From contig JAKSYS010000613.1 of the NCBI GenBank assembly GCA_022925895.1, positions 1 to 37,744 of the forward strand: a DNA stretch of 37,744 bases, in the 5' to 3' direction. The position numbers and the translations under genes are program-made. Positions 21,027 through 31,620 of the stretch are shown one piece after another. Under the pieces are notes generated by a model. That model worked only from the letters and a program-made list of their open reading frames with translations. It was not told the DNA's origin and ran no database searches. Position 1 is the first letter of the stretch, and each line of letters starts with the position of its first letter. This DNA is from Fragilaria crotonensis (taxonomy: Eukaryota > Bacillariophyta > Fragilariophyceae > Fragilariales > Fragilariaceae).

Positions 21027-22860
21027 ATGACCCTGACAATCACCACCAACATTGTTAGCTCAGCGACGGTTATGGCAGCGGCTCCTGGTCTTGTTATATA
21101 TGAAGTACGTGCCAAAGTATTGGAAGGCGGCTCCAATAACGCCACGCAGCCAAAGGGAGCAACATTTGGGTGGGCCTTAAGCACTTCCAAACCTGTCCTA
21201 CTTTTTCAGTCTGGGGGGACCTATTGATGGTCCTCTTGATGTCCTCAACCCAACTCGTAAACGCAGCGGAATTGCGCCTTCTCTATTATTGAAAGCTGCA
21301 GCCTCTCAAACTAGGGATTATGACTCCGCTGTTGTTGTTAAGGTGCACGTACAGCAAGTTGGCCATTTCAAAAGTGGTGCATAAATCAAATTGACGCGGT
21401 GTGCGTCGGGTCATCAAACCCATGATACTGATCGTCTGTATTGGGGAATGTCATGTCAAAAAGCTGGCATTGAGATTGCATGACTGACACCAATCTCTTT
21501 AGTTGCTTTCAGTAGTACGTGAGTTTCTGGCAACACTTGACATGTCGGTGACGCTGACAGATCAACCGGCGACTACCAGCTTGCCGGCCCCCACGATCAG
21601 TTAAAAATTCAACCATGATATCTGCAAAAGGTACAGTTCACGAATTAACTTGGCATTTTCTTCAGGCAAACACTCAGGTCCAAATTACCAATGAATCACT
21701 AGCAAATTGTAGTACGCACCTGTCTTTCTTACTATCTTAATTATAACAAAAGCCCGATTGAATAGGAAACAACAATGAGATCATGACCGCGACAGGTAAA
21801 ACCAAATCTGTCACAGTGGCTGCTGCCTATGGAAACATTCATTGCAAACTCTTCTTGTTTGGAGCCTGTTCACTACTGCAAACATTTACCGCTTTCAGAC
21901 TCGGAGCTCGCCCGCTCTGCGTAGTATAAAGAGACTCTTCGCGTTCAGACATACCATTTCACTTGCCGTGACCGTCATGCCCCTAGCAAGCTATCTCCTG
22001 ATTACCTACCTAGGATACAGTTGTGCCAATGGTTGCTGATTTGGTTTGGGTAAAGGTGCAAAAGGCCACCAAGATTTTGTCACTGCGCACAATAGACTAA
22101 CAGCAGACACTCGGTTGGATATTGATGCTGACTTTCTTGCTACCAGCACGAGATACCGACGTTGTAGGTTCACTCTACATTCATGGGGTTTGGTTAACAG
22201 CCAAGCTACTAATACAATTTGTTTATCCAATATCATGCTCAATGGGTATCATCTGAAGCAGTACATGAAAGAACAAAGACATTGGGACAAATATACCTGC
22301 ATCCTTGTGATCCACTTTGGTCGTCTTTGTTCAATGCACATGTTCACTGTCCCTTTCCCAATAGGTGTTGAATATTACAATGTTTCTTCACAATGGATTA
22401 CCCCTTCTTGGTATTCAACATCACCAATTATCAACCGGTAAAGATGAAGCTTTGAAGATATGCACTTGATGCAGCACACCACGAGTTGAGAATAGTTGAC
22501 ACTTTTGGCGAATCGGGAAAAATACCTACTCAAGAAGGTCAGGAATGGATAACTTCCAACAATCAGACCAACTCAAGAAGTTTCTGGTGGCACTCCCTTA
22601 TGACGTCTCGTCCTGTTGGCTGGCATTCAACATTTGATGGTGACTGAAAATTCTAGTTTCCGAGTTGACATTTATGACTACCCATGATCCCAAATACATG
22701 ATGCACTCTGCAAATATTGTTTGAGAGTGATAATGCATTGGCTGGGATAATGCTCTCCACAGTTTGTTGATTGAGGCACATCTAAGGCCCCAAAATCATG
22801 TTCCACAAATGTTTGAATTTGTACAATTCATCTCATAATTGGTTGCTAAAAGTACATAAT
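21027..22860 (+). pseudogene. Decayed retroelement ORF with RNase H-type domain
   Basis: Broken plus-strand frames carry, in order, GATFGWALSTS..GPIDG....RSGIAPSLLLKA (resembling the start of an RNase H-like domain), then W.K..KGHQDF, LDIDADFLATSTRYRR, NGYHLKQYMKEQRHWD, FLHNGLPLLGIQHHQLSTG and IGWDNALHSLLI. The order WVKGHQD / LN.DADxLA / YxxEKxxWD / FxHxWLPxGxRxH / IGWxxxLxG is one I associate with the C-terminal part of RT-containing repeat proteins abundant in diatom genomes; this is recognition by eye, not a search. Stops and frame changes occur throughout and no RT palm motif is left. It is a fossil with no predicted function. Confidence 0.5.
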
Positions 22861-23960
22861 CCATCCACCTGAATTCTAAAATACTTGTACGTAGTATGCG
22901 TTAGTAAAAAATAGTTATCCTCTGTGATTTTCAACAAACTTACTACTTCTTTGGTACATAATTATGTCTAAGAATTTGGATCAACATTTTTATAGGTGTT
23001 TTAGGGTCAGTAAGGACAATAGATGAGGTTAAACTATAGAGGTGTGTGCTCCAACAAGTCTTACTTGTTTGCCAGTTTCTAATAATCTTCCATGTTTGTA
23101 TGTTTCCTTCTTGGTTGGCCACTACTTCACAAGGTGATTGGTATTTGCTGGTAGCCAGGTGTTGGTTGACACATGCACTACTAGTACAAATGTACATTTT
23201 TACCTGCATAGGAACAACACTGCTTATTCCTCACAACTACAAGTCATGTCAAAATTGAACAACACCCACATCTTGGCTGTGTTTGTATGCTACAACCTAC
23301 ATTGTATGAGCTGTTGCAAATCCTTTGCTACAGAAAATTCATTCACATGCAATGCATTTTCAGCAATCTTGTTCTCCGTGTTTGGAGTATGTCCATCGAG
23401 AACGGACAAACCCGCCTACCCCTATCGGTCAAAATTGTACCGACGCAGCTTTTGTTGACACTGGCAGTCTCTACCAGTACAAAGCGGCCCAGATCATTGC
23501 GGTGCAAAATTGTTAACGACATGTTGCATTGTGCTGCTGCTGCACCATTTGCAGCCCTGCCTAATCATGACATTCAAATTCTTGTGAAAGACACTAACAA
23601 TGGTCTTTCATGTCCTTCACAGCATGATACAATTGCTGTGTTGCCATCATTTATGTTCTCTACAGATAAAAAATGGACATTTCTTTGTTTTAGAAATTGC
23701 GCCTAATTGTGCAGCATTTGAATTGACTGGTCCTTAAATGGGCGTGGAATGCCCAGGCTGATGGGTACTCATTTTATTCTGATGGTGGGCAATCTCGAAT
23801 GAAAAATATCAATGTACTGTTCAAGTTGCTTATTAATGCACACGGACTGTTGCTCTCTGTGCTGCCTGTTACTGTTCCACATTGTCCTCATCTGTGATTG
23901 CTTATTGATTTGCCCCTCAACTCCTTAACTTGTTACAAAATCCATGAGTGTTGACAGCTA
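22861..23960. other. Repeat-derived or intergenic sequence, unassigned
   Basis: Several 60-140-codon frames exist (for example 23287-23706, plus strand) but none shows family motifs. Position suggests it is the worn 5' part of the transposase-like ORF that becomes recognisable from 23968. Confidence 0.4.
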
Positions 23961-23967
23961 AAAACTC

Positions 23968-24706
23968 ATGATTAATTTGCATACTAACTCATTAAAGCCA
24001 TATCAAAGCCCGGATGGAAGGCTTGGTGATGCATTATCAGGAAGTGTTTATTGTGCTACGTATGACCGCATGATCACTGATCCAGCCAACACGACAGTTC
24101 CTCTTACTCAACAATGGATTGACCGCACTCACGTTACAGAAACAAGCAATGCTGCACAATTTTATTAAAGCCTTACATGTTTTCACTGCCATTTTGAAAG
24201 AAAAGTTTTGTCGCAAAAACAGGCCAGGGGATACAACGGGTTTCTCCAAAACCAAAACAATCATTAGCACAAAATCAAACAAGCATGAAACAGGGTGATG
24301 ATGTTTGCAATTACCACGCCCAGCCAGTTGTATGCAGTGCTGCTTCCCATGTGTATTGCTGGTCCACACTTGACAAATGTGTTATTGCCAATTGGTCCTC
24401 ATGGCAGGAGCATGCAAGTGGATGTGATAACTTGCTTGTATCCTATTGTAATCCAGCACATGCAATAAGGCAATATGTTGTGTGGCCAATTTGGTTCTTG
24501 CTGTGGAAACGGCATCCAGCAACAACACTGTTGTGCTTGTGATGTAAATCATGAGCAGTTGGACAATCCATATGTTCAATGTACTTTGTTGAATGCTCAT
24601 GAAACTCCTGACATTGCTTACAATCCAAATTTGCAAATGGTATTTGCAACATCAATTTACATGTGTGTTGATCATGTCCCCATGGCTGACCCAATGCGTG
24701 GTATCT
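23968..24706 (+). pseudogene. Transposase-like repeat-family ORF, 5' part, interrupted by the copia element
   Basis: Plus-strand frames read PYQSPDGRLGDALSGSVY, TYDRMITDP, QQWIDRTHVTE, (frame change) LKPYMFSLPFLKEKF, GDDVCNYHAQ, CCACDVNHEQLDNPY and DHVPMADPMRGI. I recognise this order (WIDRTHVTG, LKPYMFTPxIF, GDNVRNYHAQL, CRACDV..ELDNP, PMADPxRGIFGATPVETMH) as a multi-copy diatom family, possibly a Plavaka/CACTA-like DDE transposase; the family name is uncertain. It is broken by stops and several frameshifts, so it was already decaying when the copia element landed at 24706/24707. The reading continues at 27357. Confidence 0.6.
24701..24706. repeat. Target-site duplication GTATCT, left
   Basis: This six-base word directly precedes the left LTR and is repeated exactly at 27357-27362 after the right LTR. 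Confidence 0.9.
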
Positions 24707-25089
24707 TGTTAAATAATCCTTGATACAGTATAACACTAGCCAGTACGATATTACAACCGTATTGAATTTCCTTTATCTGTATTGTGAGCTTTACTGTTAG
24801 TCTCTATTTCTAGACTCCAATCCCATCAGCTGCAATTGCATTCCCATTCACCACCTTGTGAATCCCATTCACACCAATAATAGACTCTTCAGTCTTCCTT
24901 CTGTGTGGAGCTTCTTTAGTCTTCTTTGCTTTGGCCTTGGCCTGGATTACAGTCCAACCATCAACACTGCCGTGATCACCGGAACAGATACTAGATACTG
25001 GTGTACTGTCGTTGTTCGAGTAGTGTCCGGATGACACAGTATTACTCGACACATCTTGAGCAGCACTTGTAGCACAGTACATCTTGACA
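24707..25089 (-). repeat. 3' LTR of the copia element (383 bp)
   Basis: It begins TGTTAAATAATCC and ends CATCTTGACA on the plus strand. It matches 26975-27356 except for two substitutions and one extra C. The minus-strand RT frame runs on into this LTR for about 90 codons before its stop. Confidence 0.95.
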
Positions 25090-25319
25090 TCCTCCGTGTT
25101 CTGGGGATCATACAAAATGTCCGAAATTCCTTCCGGCATGGTCATTCCTCCCGATATTCCAGTCTTGAGCTTCGTGACCCACCATTTCTCGTGTCCAGTA
25201 AAAACAGCAATGCAGTCATCGCAGCACGCAACCACGATTGCCTGTAAATTTCCGTACCTGTCAAATAGGTAGAAAAGGCATGGATCGGTCTTGCATTGAA
25301 TAAGCCCAAGTGACTTCAA
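25090..25319 (-). pseudogene. Copia reverse transcriptase fragment
   Basis: The minus strand encodes KSLGLIQCKTDPCLFY, then GNLQAIVVACCDDCIAV and a following WWVTKLK segment. This is the copia RT block LGxxQCxxDPCLF...IVVxYVDDCIV, with the catalytic YVDD changed to CCDD. The residues before it (palm N-terminus) and after it (thumb, RNase H) are absent. The frame then crosses straight into the 3' LTR. It cannot be an active polymerase: too short, and the first position of the YxDD box is altered. Confidence 0.85.
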
Positions 25320-25321
25320 AT

Positions 25322-26932
25322 TTTAGAAAATGACTCCATCGTTGCGACCAACGGTGCAACACCAGTAACAGCCATAGTAGCAGGGACATCCTCCGCGATC
25401 TCAACAAGTCCAGGCATTTCCAATGTCAACTTGTCATCCGGTAGGTCCTTCAACATGGTTTCTGGAACTTCGCCACCATTTCCGATAGTGACGTCACGAT
25501 TCGAATCCGTCAAATCTGTCGTATGTTTGTTGTCGTATGCGACGCCACCAGTAGCCCGCCATCATCAAGTAGCCATTCCTCCGCAAGTCCTAGCGTAACT
25601 GCTGATCCGACACAAGCGCTTGGCATGACAATGACTTTATCATTTTTGTCCGTAGTTTCATTGGTAGCCATGATAGGGGTGTTCATGTCAGTTGCAAGAA
25701 CGTCCAAGTCACATTTGGATTCCTGTTCTTCAACCAACTCAACCTCAATGGCAACTGGTTCAGTCTCCGCCGCAGTGTCCTCAATGCGTGCAGTTTTAGT
25801 ATCGTTCTTAGTACAAGTACCACCGGCCAGGATCAAATGACCAAACAAAGTGTCATCAACCTCGCCAAAAGCCACTGAATCGGACATGTTGTCGAAGAAG
25901 CTGTCTCCCACATCCGCACAATAGTCATAGCCCTTGTAGACGGGCATAGTATCCACGCATGACGCTCCGACAAACATTGCCATATCAGCTGTAGGGTCAG
26001 ACTTGAAGTTCTTTGCGCTCGCACACTCGTTCGCATAATGCCCCTTCCTTGACAATTATAGCATGTCACATTTGACTTATCGACGTCGTCGGCAGTACTG
26101 GCTTCCTTCGTTGCGCCATCCGTAGATTCGACCTTGGCCGACCTGCACTCATGTGCCTTATGGCCAATCTTGCCGCAATTCCTGCATGTTCCTTAAATGG
26201 GTTGCTGGCACTGAACAGATTCCGAGCCCTTTCCACTACCATCCTTGACAAGGGTCTTGAATTGGAGTACCACTTCCTTGCGCAACTTTGCAAGAGGCGT
26301 CTCGCTGGTCACCGCGGAACTTGACGATGACGCTTTCATAGTCCTTCGACATAGCCGTCATCATGTGACTTTTCATTTGCAGATCGTCCTTCTCATACTT
26401 CAAGTTGATTCTGCAAGCCTCATGTTCAAGTGGTCAAGTCATTGAACCAGAGTTCTGATCCTTCTTCGTCCCATCAAGCTTGCAATCGCTAAACGCTCTA
26501 TCCAGCTCAGGGTAATTCTCTTCCGCGTCAGTGGCACAGTACTTCTCCTGAAGTATGGCCCATGCCTTAAACGGATCACCTTCGCACCTCTCAATTAGAG
26601 CGTAGGCTGTACCGGTGCAACTTGCAACCAAATATGTCAAGCTGTAGCCTTCGCGAGGTACTTGCGGTTCTCCGCAGCTGTCGTTGGACGATGTCGTTGC
26701 AGCGGTAGCCCGCCACCAGTGGCATCCATACCAGGCACCTCAACCTCGCCGTACTCATACTCTTCCACAGTAGTACCCTCCCGGTAGCTGCTTTGGTTAG
26801 TGCAAGTAGAAAACCCTCGACCCGGCGAGCGCAAGCGTCTTCCCTCCCAGGAACGGTACTTGGCTTCGTCGCCATCAAACGCAAGCGCGGAACAGTAGTA
26901 CCATACCCGGACTCAGACTGTTCGTCGACCAT
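25322..26932 (-). pseudogene. Copia gag-protease remnant with two CCHC zinc knuckles
   Basis: The start MVDEQSESGYG lies at 26932, just inside the 5' LTR. In successive frames follow a gag body (YLVASCTGTAYALIERC, GDPFKAWAILQEKYC, DHLNMRLAEINLKYEKDD, MTAMSKDYESVIVKFRG), knuckle 1 CRNCGKIGHKAHEC, knuckle 2 CYNCQ..GHYANEC (split by a frame change near 26055), an acidic linker, and EEWLLDDGG leading to GNGGEVPE, which sits where the copia aspartic protease DSGA motif should be (here DDGG). At least five frame changes are needed. The reading ends close to 25322, where the deleted integrase would begin. Confidence 0.82.
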
Positions 26933-26974
26933 GTTGCTTGAGACTTCAAAATATAAACTGACCGTTTATAAACG

Positions 26975-27356
26975 TGTTAAATAATCCTTGATACAGTATA
27001 ACACTAGCCAGTGCGATATTACAACCGTATTGAATTTCCTTTATCTGTATTGTGAGCTTTACTGTTAGTCTCTATTTCTAGACTCCAATCCCATCAGCTG
27101 CAATTGCATTCCCATTCACCACCTTGTGAATCCCATTCACACCAATAATAGACTCTTCAGTCTTCCTTCTGTGTGGAGCTTCTTTAGTCTTCTTTGCTTT
27201 AGCCTTGGCCTGGATTACAGTCAACCATCAACACTGCCGTGATCACCGGAACAGATACTAGATACTGGTGTACTGTCGTTGTTCGAGTAGTGTCCGGATG
27301 ACACAGTATTACTCGACACATCTTGAGCAGCACTTGTAGCACAGTACATCTTGACA
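26975..27356 (-). repeat. 5' LTR of the copia element (382 bp)
   Basis: Direct copy of 24707-25089. Immediately inside it, on the coding strand, is CGTTTATAAACGGTCAG, where the primer-binding site should be; it does not start with the usual TGG of an initiator-Met tRNA site. Confidence 0.95.
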
Positions 27357-27362
27357 GTATCT
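27357..27362. repeat. Target-site duplication GTATCT, right
   Basis: Exact copy of 24701-24706. Deleting one copy plus the element joins ..MADPMRGI to YLSTPVETMH in frame. Confidence 0.9.
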
Positions 27363-27700
27363 ATCTGTCAACACCAGTGGAAACTATGCACATCTTTTGA
27401 AAAGGCATGATTAAAGTGGTAACATTTTTGGTTCTTAAGAACGTTCCACAAAGCAAATTAGCAGTGTTAGATGCTCTTGCAATCCGGTTTCACAGGACAC
27501 ATCGCCACACGATTCGCTGCACGTTTCCCGCAACTGATTTTAGCCAAGGGGTAGCCAATTTGACCAAAATATCAGGGGTGAAATGGGTGGGCTTAGTCTT
27601 TTTGGTTTTCATTCTTGAGCAATATGATGAAGGATGGCAGATTATTTAATCCACATTCAAAGCACAGGGCTCCAAGGCTGAGCTTATTTTCTACGGAGCG
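27357..27700 (+). pseudogene. Transposase-like repeat-family ORF, 3' part
   Basis: This continues the ORF interrupted at 24706: YLSTPVETMHIF, a stop, then from 27407 an open stretch with MIKVVTFLVLKNVPQSK, LDALAIRFHRTHRHT, FPATDFSQGVANLTKIS, GLVFLVFILEQYDEGW and a stop at 27647-27649. The order matches the same multi-copy diatom family as the 5' part. Beyond 27650 the reading fades out. Confidence 0.6.
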
Positions 27701-28069
27701 AATGGTAAACTAAGTTGAATTTTGTCAATGCTTTGATTGGTGTATGACAATTAACAAGTCTGCTTCACCTTCTCCGGTCCCAGACGCTCCCTTTGCTGCA
27801 GAGAGATGAGTTCAACTGATTGAAAACCGATTGAATTACTCAGTTTTCTCTAGCTAGCAACATAGAATATCAACTGCATACTACCAGTGTCTAGTCTCCC
27901 GGGCCATTTGCCTTAGTTTACCCCATCACCTGCCTTATTTAACATTTAACCCACCATAGATCCCATGTACAAAAAATACTGTCATGATAAAGATGTTGAC
28001 ATTCATGAAGGTACATTTTGAGGCTAGGATAATGTTAACAATCCAGATCTCTCTCACAACGGTTGCCTG
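27650..28069. other. Unassigned, probably tail of the decayed transposase-like element
   Basis: No intact frame or clear motif; AT-rich. The channel duplication begins at about 28070. Confidence 0.45.
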
Positions 28070-31000
28070 CACTGACCACATCTAGTGGCGATCATCACTA
28101 TTTCAATCATCACCACATAATGAGAAGTACGCATCAGAAATGAAAAAGGGTCCCAGTCATTCGATGAATCTTCGTCTGAATACTAGGCTGGCCTTGTAGG
28201 TCATCTTCGCCCGCTTTCTTGAAGCTATAAGAGATTCATTCTGTGATCACCCAGCACGGCAGTTTCTAGCCTCTCCGCGAGGTTCAATTCATGGGCCTTC
28301 AGATTACTTTCAGCAGCTTTGATGCGAAGTTCCACCTGTCGGTCAGATTCAGAGATTGCTGCCAAAATGGTACTCTCCAACTGACCGATGTGTTTGATCC
28401 CTCATTCCTTCGTCGTTGTCCACACCATCAGTGACAGACAAATTGCCGAACAGTACGCTTCTTATCAAATTTACCAATCTTCGCATCACAACATCTATGT
28501 GCAATGATGTACGCAACGCCTGACATACAAGACAAAGACGACAGCACGCTGGAAAACAGGAAGTGGAAAACTGTCCACAAGCAACAGTAAGAATAGTACT
28601 CATGGAAATAAGAAGTGTCAACAGTATGATACTGGCATTGTCTTCCAATAGAGCGACAGCCTGCCGAACGAGGAAAACTTCGGCGAAGAGACAGTCGTTA
28701 GCATCCCCAACAGAACCACCCATCGAAGCACCCGGCTAACAATGGTCGCACATCGGTGCGGATCCAGAATGCTACCATCCACATGCAGAGATGCCAGTGG
28801 ATTTTGCCCAGGCTGCAAGAATCGCTCAAGGGCAAGATGCTCCGCCAAAACCCGATGCGAGCCTTTCCGAAGAGAGCTTTCGCGCCAACCTTCGAGCTCT
28901 CGTATGAATCACTAACAATAGCGATCAAGACATTCAGAAGGATGATGACTCCCAAGACAGTGAAAGCTAGAAACACAGCTGTTGTAGCGTTGTTACCACG
29001 ATAGTCATTGACTTCAAAATCTCCAAGGCACACCATCTGAGAACAAAATTTGATGAGCGCGCGAGACAAAGTATGAGTCCAGAGGAACACTACGTACACA
29101 TGCGAAGGTATGAGTCAACCAGCTGTCCCGAGCAGAAGTCACTTTGAGCGTCGGAATCTCCTGGACAGAGGGCTGGCCACTCTGCTCGTCGTTCGTGGTG
29201 GTAAACAAGATGATCATGATGCATAAAGGGAAAGAAACGATAGTGCATCGTTGTGAGCCACATCGATTCAAAGTCGTTTGAATCGGCGATCGCACGTTTG
29301 TACTCACTCTCGAACATCATGATCACGACAACTAAAACGACGAGGAACGACCGGATGTCAAGTACAATCCGCACCAATGATAAGATGAAGGTCGCCATTT
29401 GCATGTTGACAGCCCTGAGAAACGACAATACTTTGAGCCAGAGCAACCCCGGGACAAATGCATTGAGGCTTGGGTTGGAGCTAATGAATTGAAAAGGCGT
29501 GAGCTTCGATACCGAGAATGATCGGACTTTGAATGGTCTGTTTCTACTTACAACCCGCACCGCGATTAACACTGTTAATAGAAAGGACAAGAGCGATAGA
29601 AAGAAGATCAAAAAGGTTCCAAAGTCAAGAATATGAGCCTTGAATACAGAACGCGAGATGCTCCACAACGCCATCCCCACGCTGACCTTTCGAGCCACGA
29701 AGAACGTCGTTATCGCTGCGACAAGACAATCTTAGTCACAAAATACATCCGCGAACGCTGCTTTAGCAAGATATTTCTCACCTGTTACCACTGCCGACGG
29801 GATTGCTGACAAACCCCCGAGGTCCCCAGACACCATGACGTCTGATCGGAACGACAACATAAGAGTAATGTGAAGGACGAAATCAATAAATACGATGCCA
29901 ATGACAAAGGGACGCATCAATCCCTGATGCAGAATGTACCACAGTGCGCTCCCAGACGTCGCCCGACACAATTCCTTATCGTCTACCACCGCCAGTGAAA
30001 GGATCAACTCTCCGCCCATGTCACCAAGGGCCTTGAAGACTTGAGATTGACTCTTTCGAAACGCCTTTCCTAGCTCTGTCATTTCATCACTATCATCTAA
30101 CTCAACGATTACATTACCGCCAGGATAAAAATGATCGATAGAACAATCGCTTAGGAGCAGAAGATAATCAACAGCTCGTCGTCGACTGACCAATCCGTTG
30201 TGTCGCACCATGAAACCAACCAAGGTCCTGTGACCAAGGGTTCCAACAAGAGGCGACGTATCAATGGCAAATTGAAGATGCGGTGCCGCTCCTGTTCGGG
30301 TTCCAGTAGCAGTAGTCTGGGCAACAGATGAGGACGTGCGTCGCAATGTTGACACATATTTTCTGTTGCAAAACGACAGACTCTGTATCAGGTATCTCAT
30401 CCGCTAGCGTGATGGACGTGATTGCAAGGGACAGGACATTGAGGGCACTTTCGAAGGACAGTGTAAGGCGCGAGGGAGCAAAGTTGCGAAGCTTTCTACC
30501 TGATCTTCCTTGTTGTATCGATTGACGACAACGGCAAAAAGGATTTTTTGGATGCAGCCAATGAGATCACTGTGCCCATTCCGCGTCGTACAAAATTAGA
30601 GAGAGAGGAACCTTTGGAATCCTTTTCTCGGTCAAGCTCCTGTTGATCTACCCACTGCTGGATCAGTGATTGACAAGGCCAGCCATCTTGAGAATCAACA
30701 GACGCAGCGGCAGCCGGATTGATGCCAACCAGTTCCAACGCAAACACGTGAGCATCAACTCGACGTTCCCTGGCATGGTAACTGTTCCAGAGAAGGTGAT
30801 TTTCCGAAAGGATGTGCAGTGGAGTTTGGCCTCTATCATCGCGCACGAACGGTGAATCTGGATTGTGCGAAAGGCAGGCGCGGAGTTCTGACAAATTCGT
30901 TCGAGGAGCGGCACAAAGGAGGTGGAGGGGCGAGCCTGGTCCCAACTCTCCGATTGCATCGGAACCATCGACCTCCCCGACTTCCATCTCAGAGGCGACC

Positions 31001-31620
31001 ATGTTTTGCATCTCTGTTACCATAGAGGGGGTATTCCTTTCCTCTGAAATCCTACTATTCATGCTTTCATCGAGATTTCCAGTCAACGAACTCGATTCGG
31101 TGGCAGGAAAAATTGTCCATTGTGGTTGGCCCAGGCCCGGCACATTTGCGTCTTCTTGTTCGGGGTCTTCCCTGACAGGAGTAGAACCTGTCGAAGACCG
31201 TGTAACCATGGATCGAAGCGTTGGAGATAAGATTGACTTCTGGGCATCTGGTCTGCCCGTGTTTGTGATTGTATGTTCGTGATCATTCGCAATCCCTTTG
31301 GTCCGCAGCGTAATAATGAGACGACCTGAAAAGTTGGTGAGCTCCAGCTCTTCGATGAGCGGATGCAGACCTTGTAGGCATACCTCTGTTGTATCATGTG
31401 TACTACCGTTATCATCCTCTCCTCGCCTTTGCGTCAGACGTACTTCATTGAACCCATTGGAACGCCTGTCTGCGTTTGATGTTGGCTGAAACGTTAACTC
31501 TAACTCGGTACCTGAACTATTGCCGTCCAAGATGATGAAGACTTGCTGTCCTGGTACTGCCACGGGCAATAGTCCTTTAGAAAGTGAGAGGCAGAGGAAT
31601 CCATAGTTGTGCATTGTTGT
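28070..31620. repeat. Segmental duplication, copy B
   Basis: Direct-orientation partner of 17030-20575. Compared with A it carries more one-base deletions and has a short extra coding segment around 31120-31170 (encoding PEQEDANVPGLGQPQWTI) absent from A. Confidence 0.9.
28236..31604 (-). pseudogene. Ankyrin-repeat TRP-like channel, copy B, multiply frameshifted
   Basis: By alignment with copy A the exons are 29782-31604, 29552-29715, 29308-29480, 29098-29221 and about 28236-29036. All the same motifs occur (GSPLHLLCAAPRTNLSEL, RDDRGQTPLHIL, WLKVLSFLRAVN, GDFEVNDY, LNVLIAIVSDSYE), but in many frames. Losses relative to A include a C in the sixth-seventh codons (near 31585), two bases near 30520, a C near 30334, a C near 30217, a T and a G in exon 2, a G at the end of exon 3, a G in exon 4 and two bases at the start of exon 5, with several more in exon 5. 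The acceptor of the third intron, AG in A (18202-18203), is TG here (29222-29223). Most losses are in homopolymers, so some may be sequencing error, but the broken splice site argues for a real pseudogene. Confidence 0.75.

Larger units (their letters stand above)
24707..27356 (-). mobile_element. Ty1/copia LTR retrotransposon, internally deleted, recently inserted
   Basis: A 2,650-bp element is bounded by 383/382-bp direct LTRs (TG...CA termini) and a 6-bp target duplication GTATCT. Coding direction is minus. Gag with two CCHC knuckles and a protease-like region are followed almost directly by only the catalytic-loop part of reverse transcriptase, so integrase, most of RT and RNase H are deleted. 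The LTRs differ by two substitutions and one 1-base indel, so insertion is recent by LTR divergence. It sits inside an older transposase-like ORF and could only move with proteins supplied in trans. Confidence 0.92.

Noticed and set aside
29516-29590. Alternative 48-bp in-frame intron in channel copy B ending at ...TATCGAAG
   Set aside because: It only keeps a frame that is already shifted by a lost base upstream; the acceptor at ATTAG used in copy A gives the conserved sequence.
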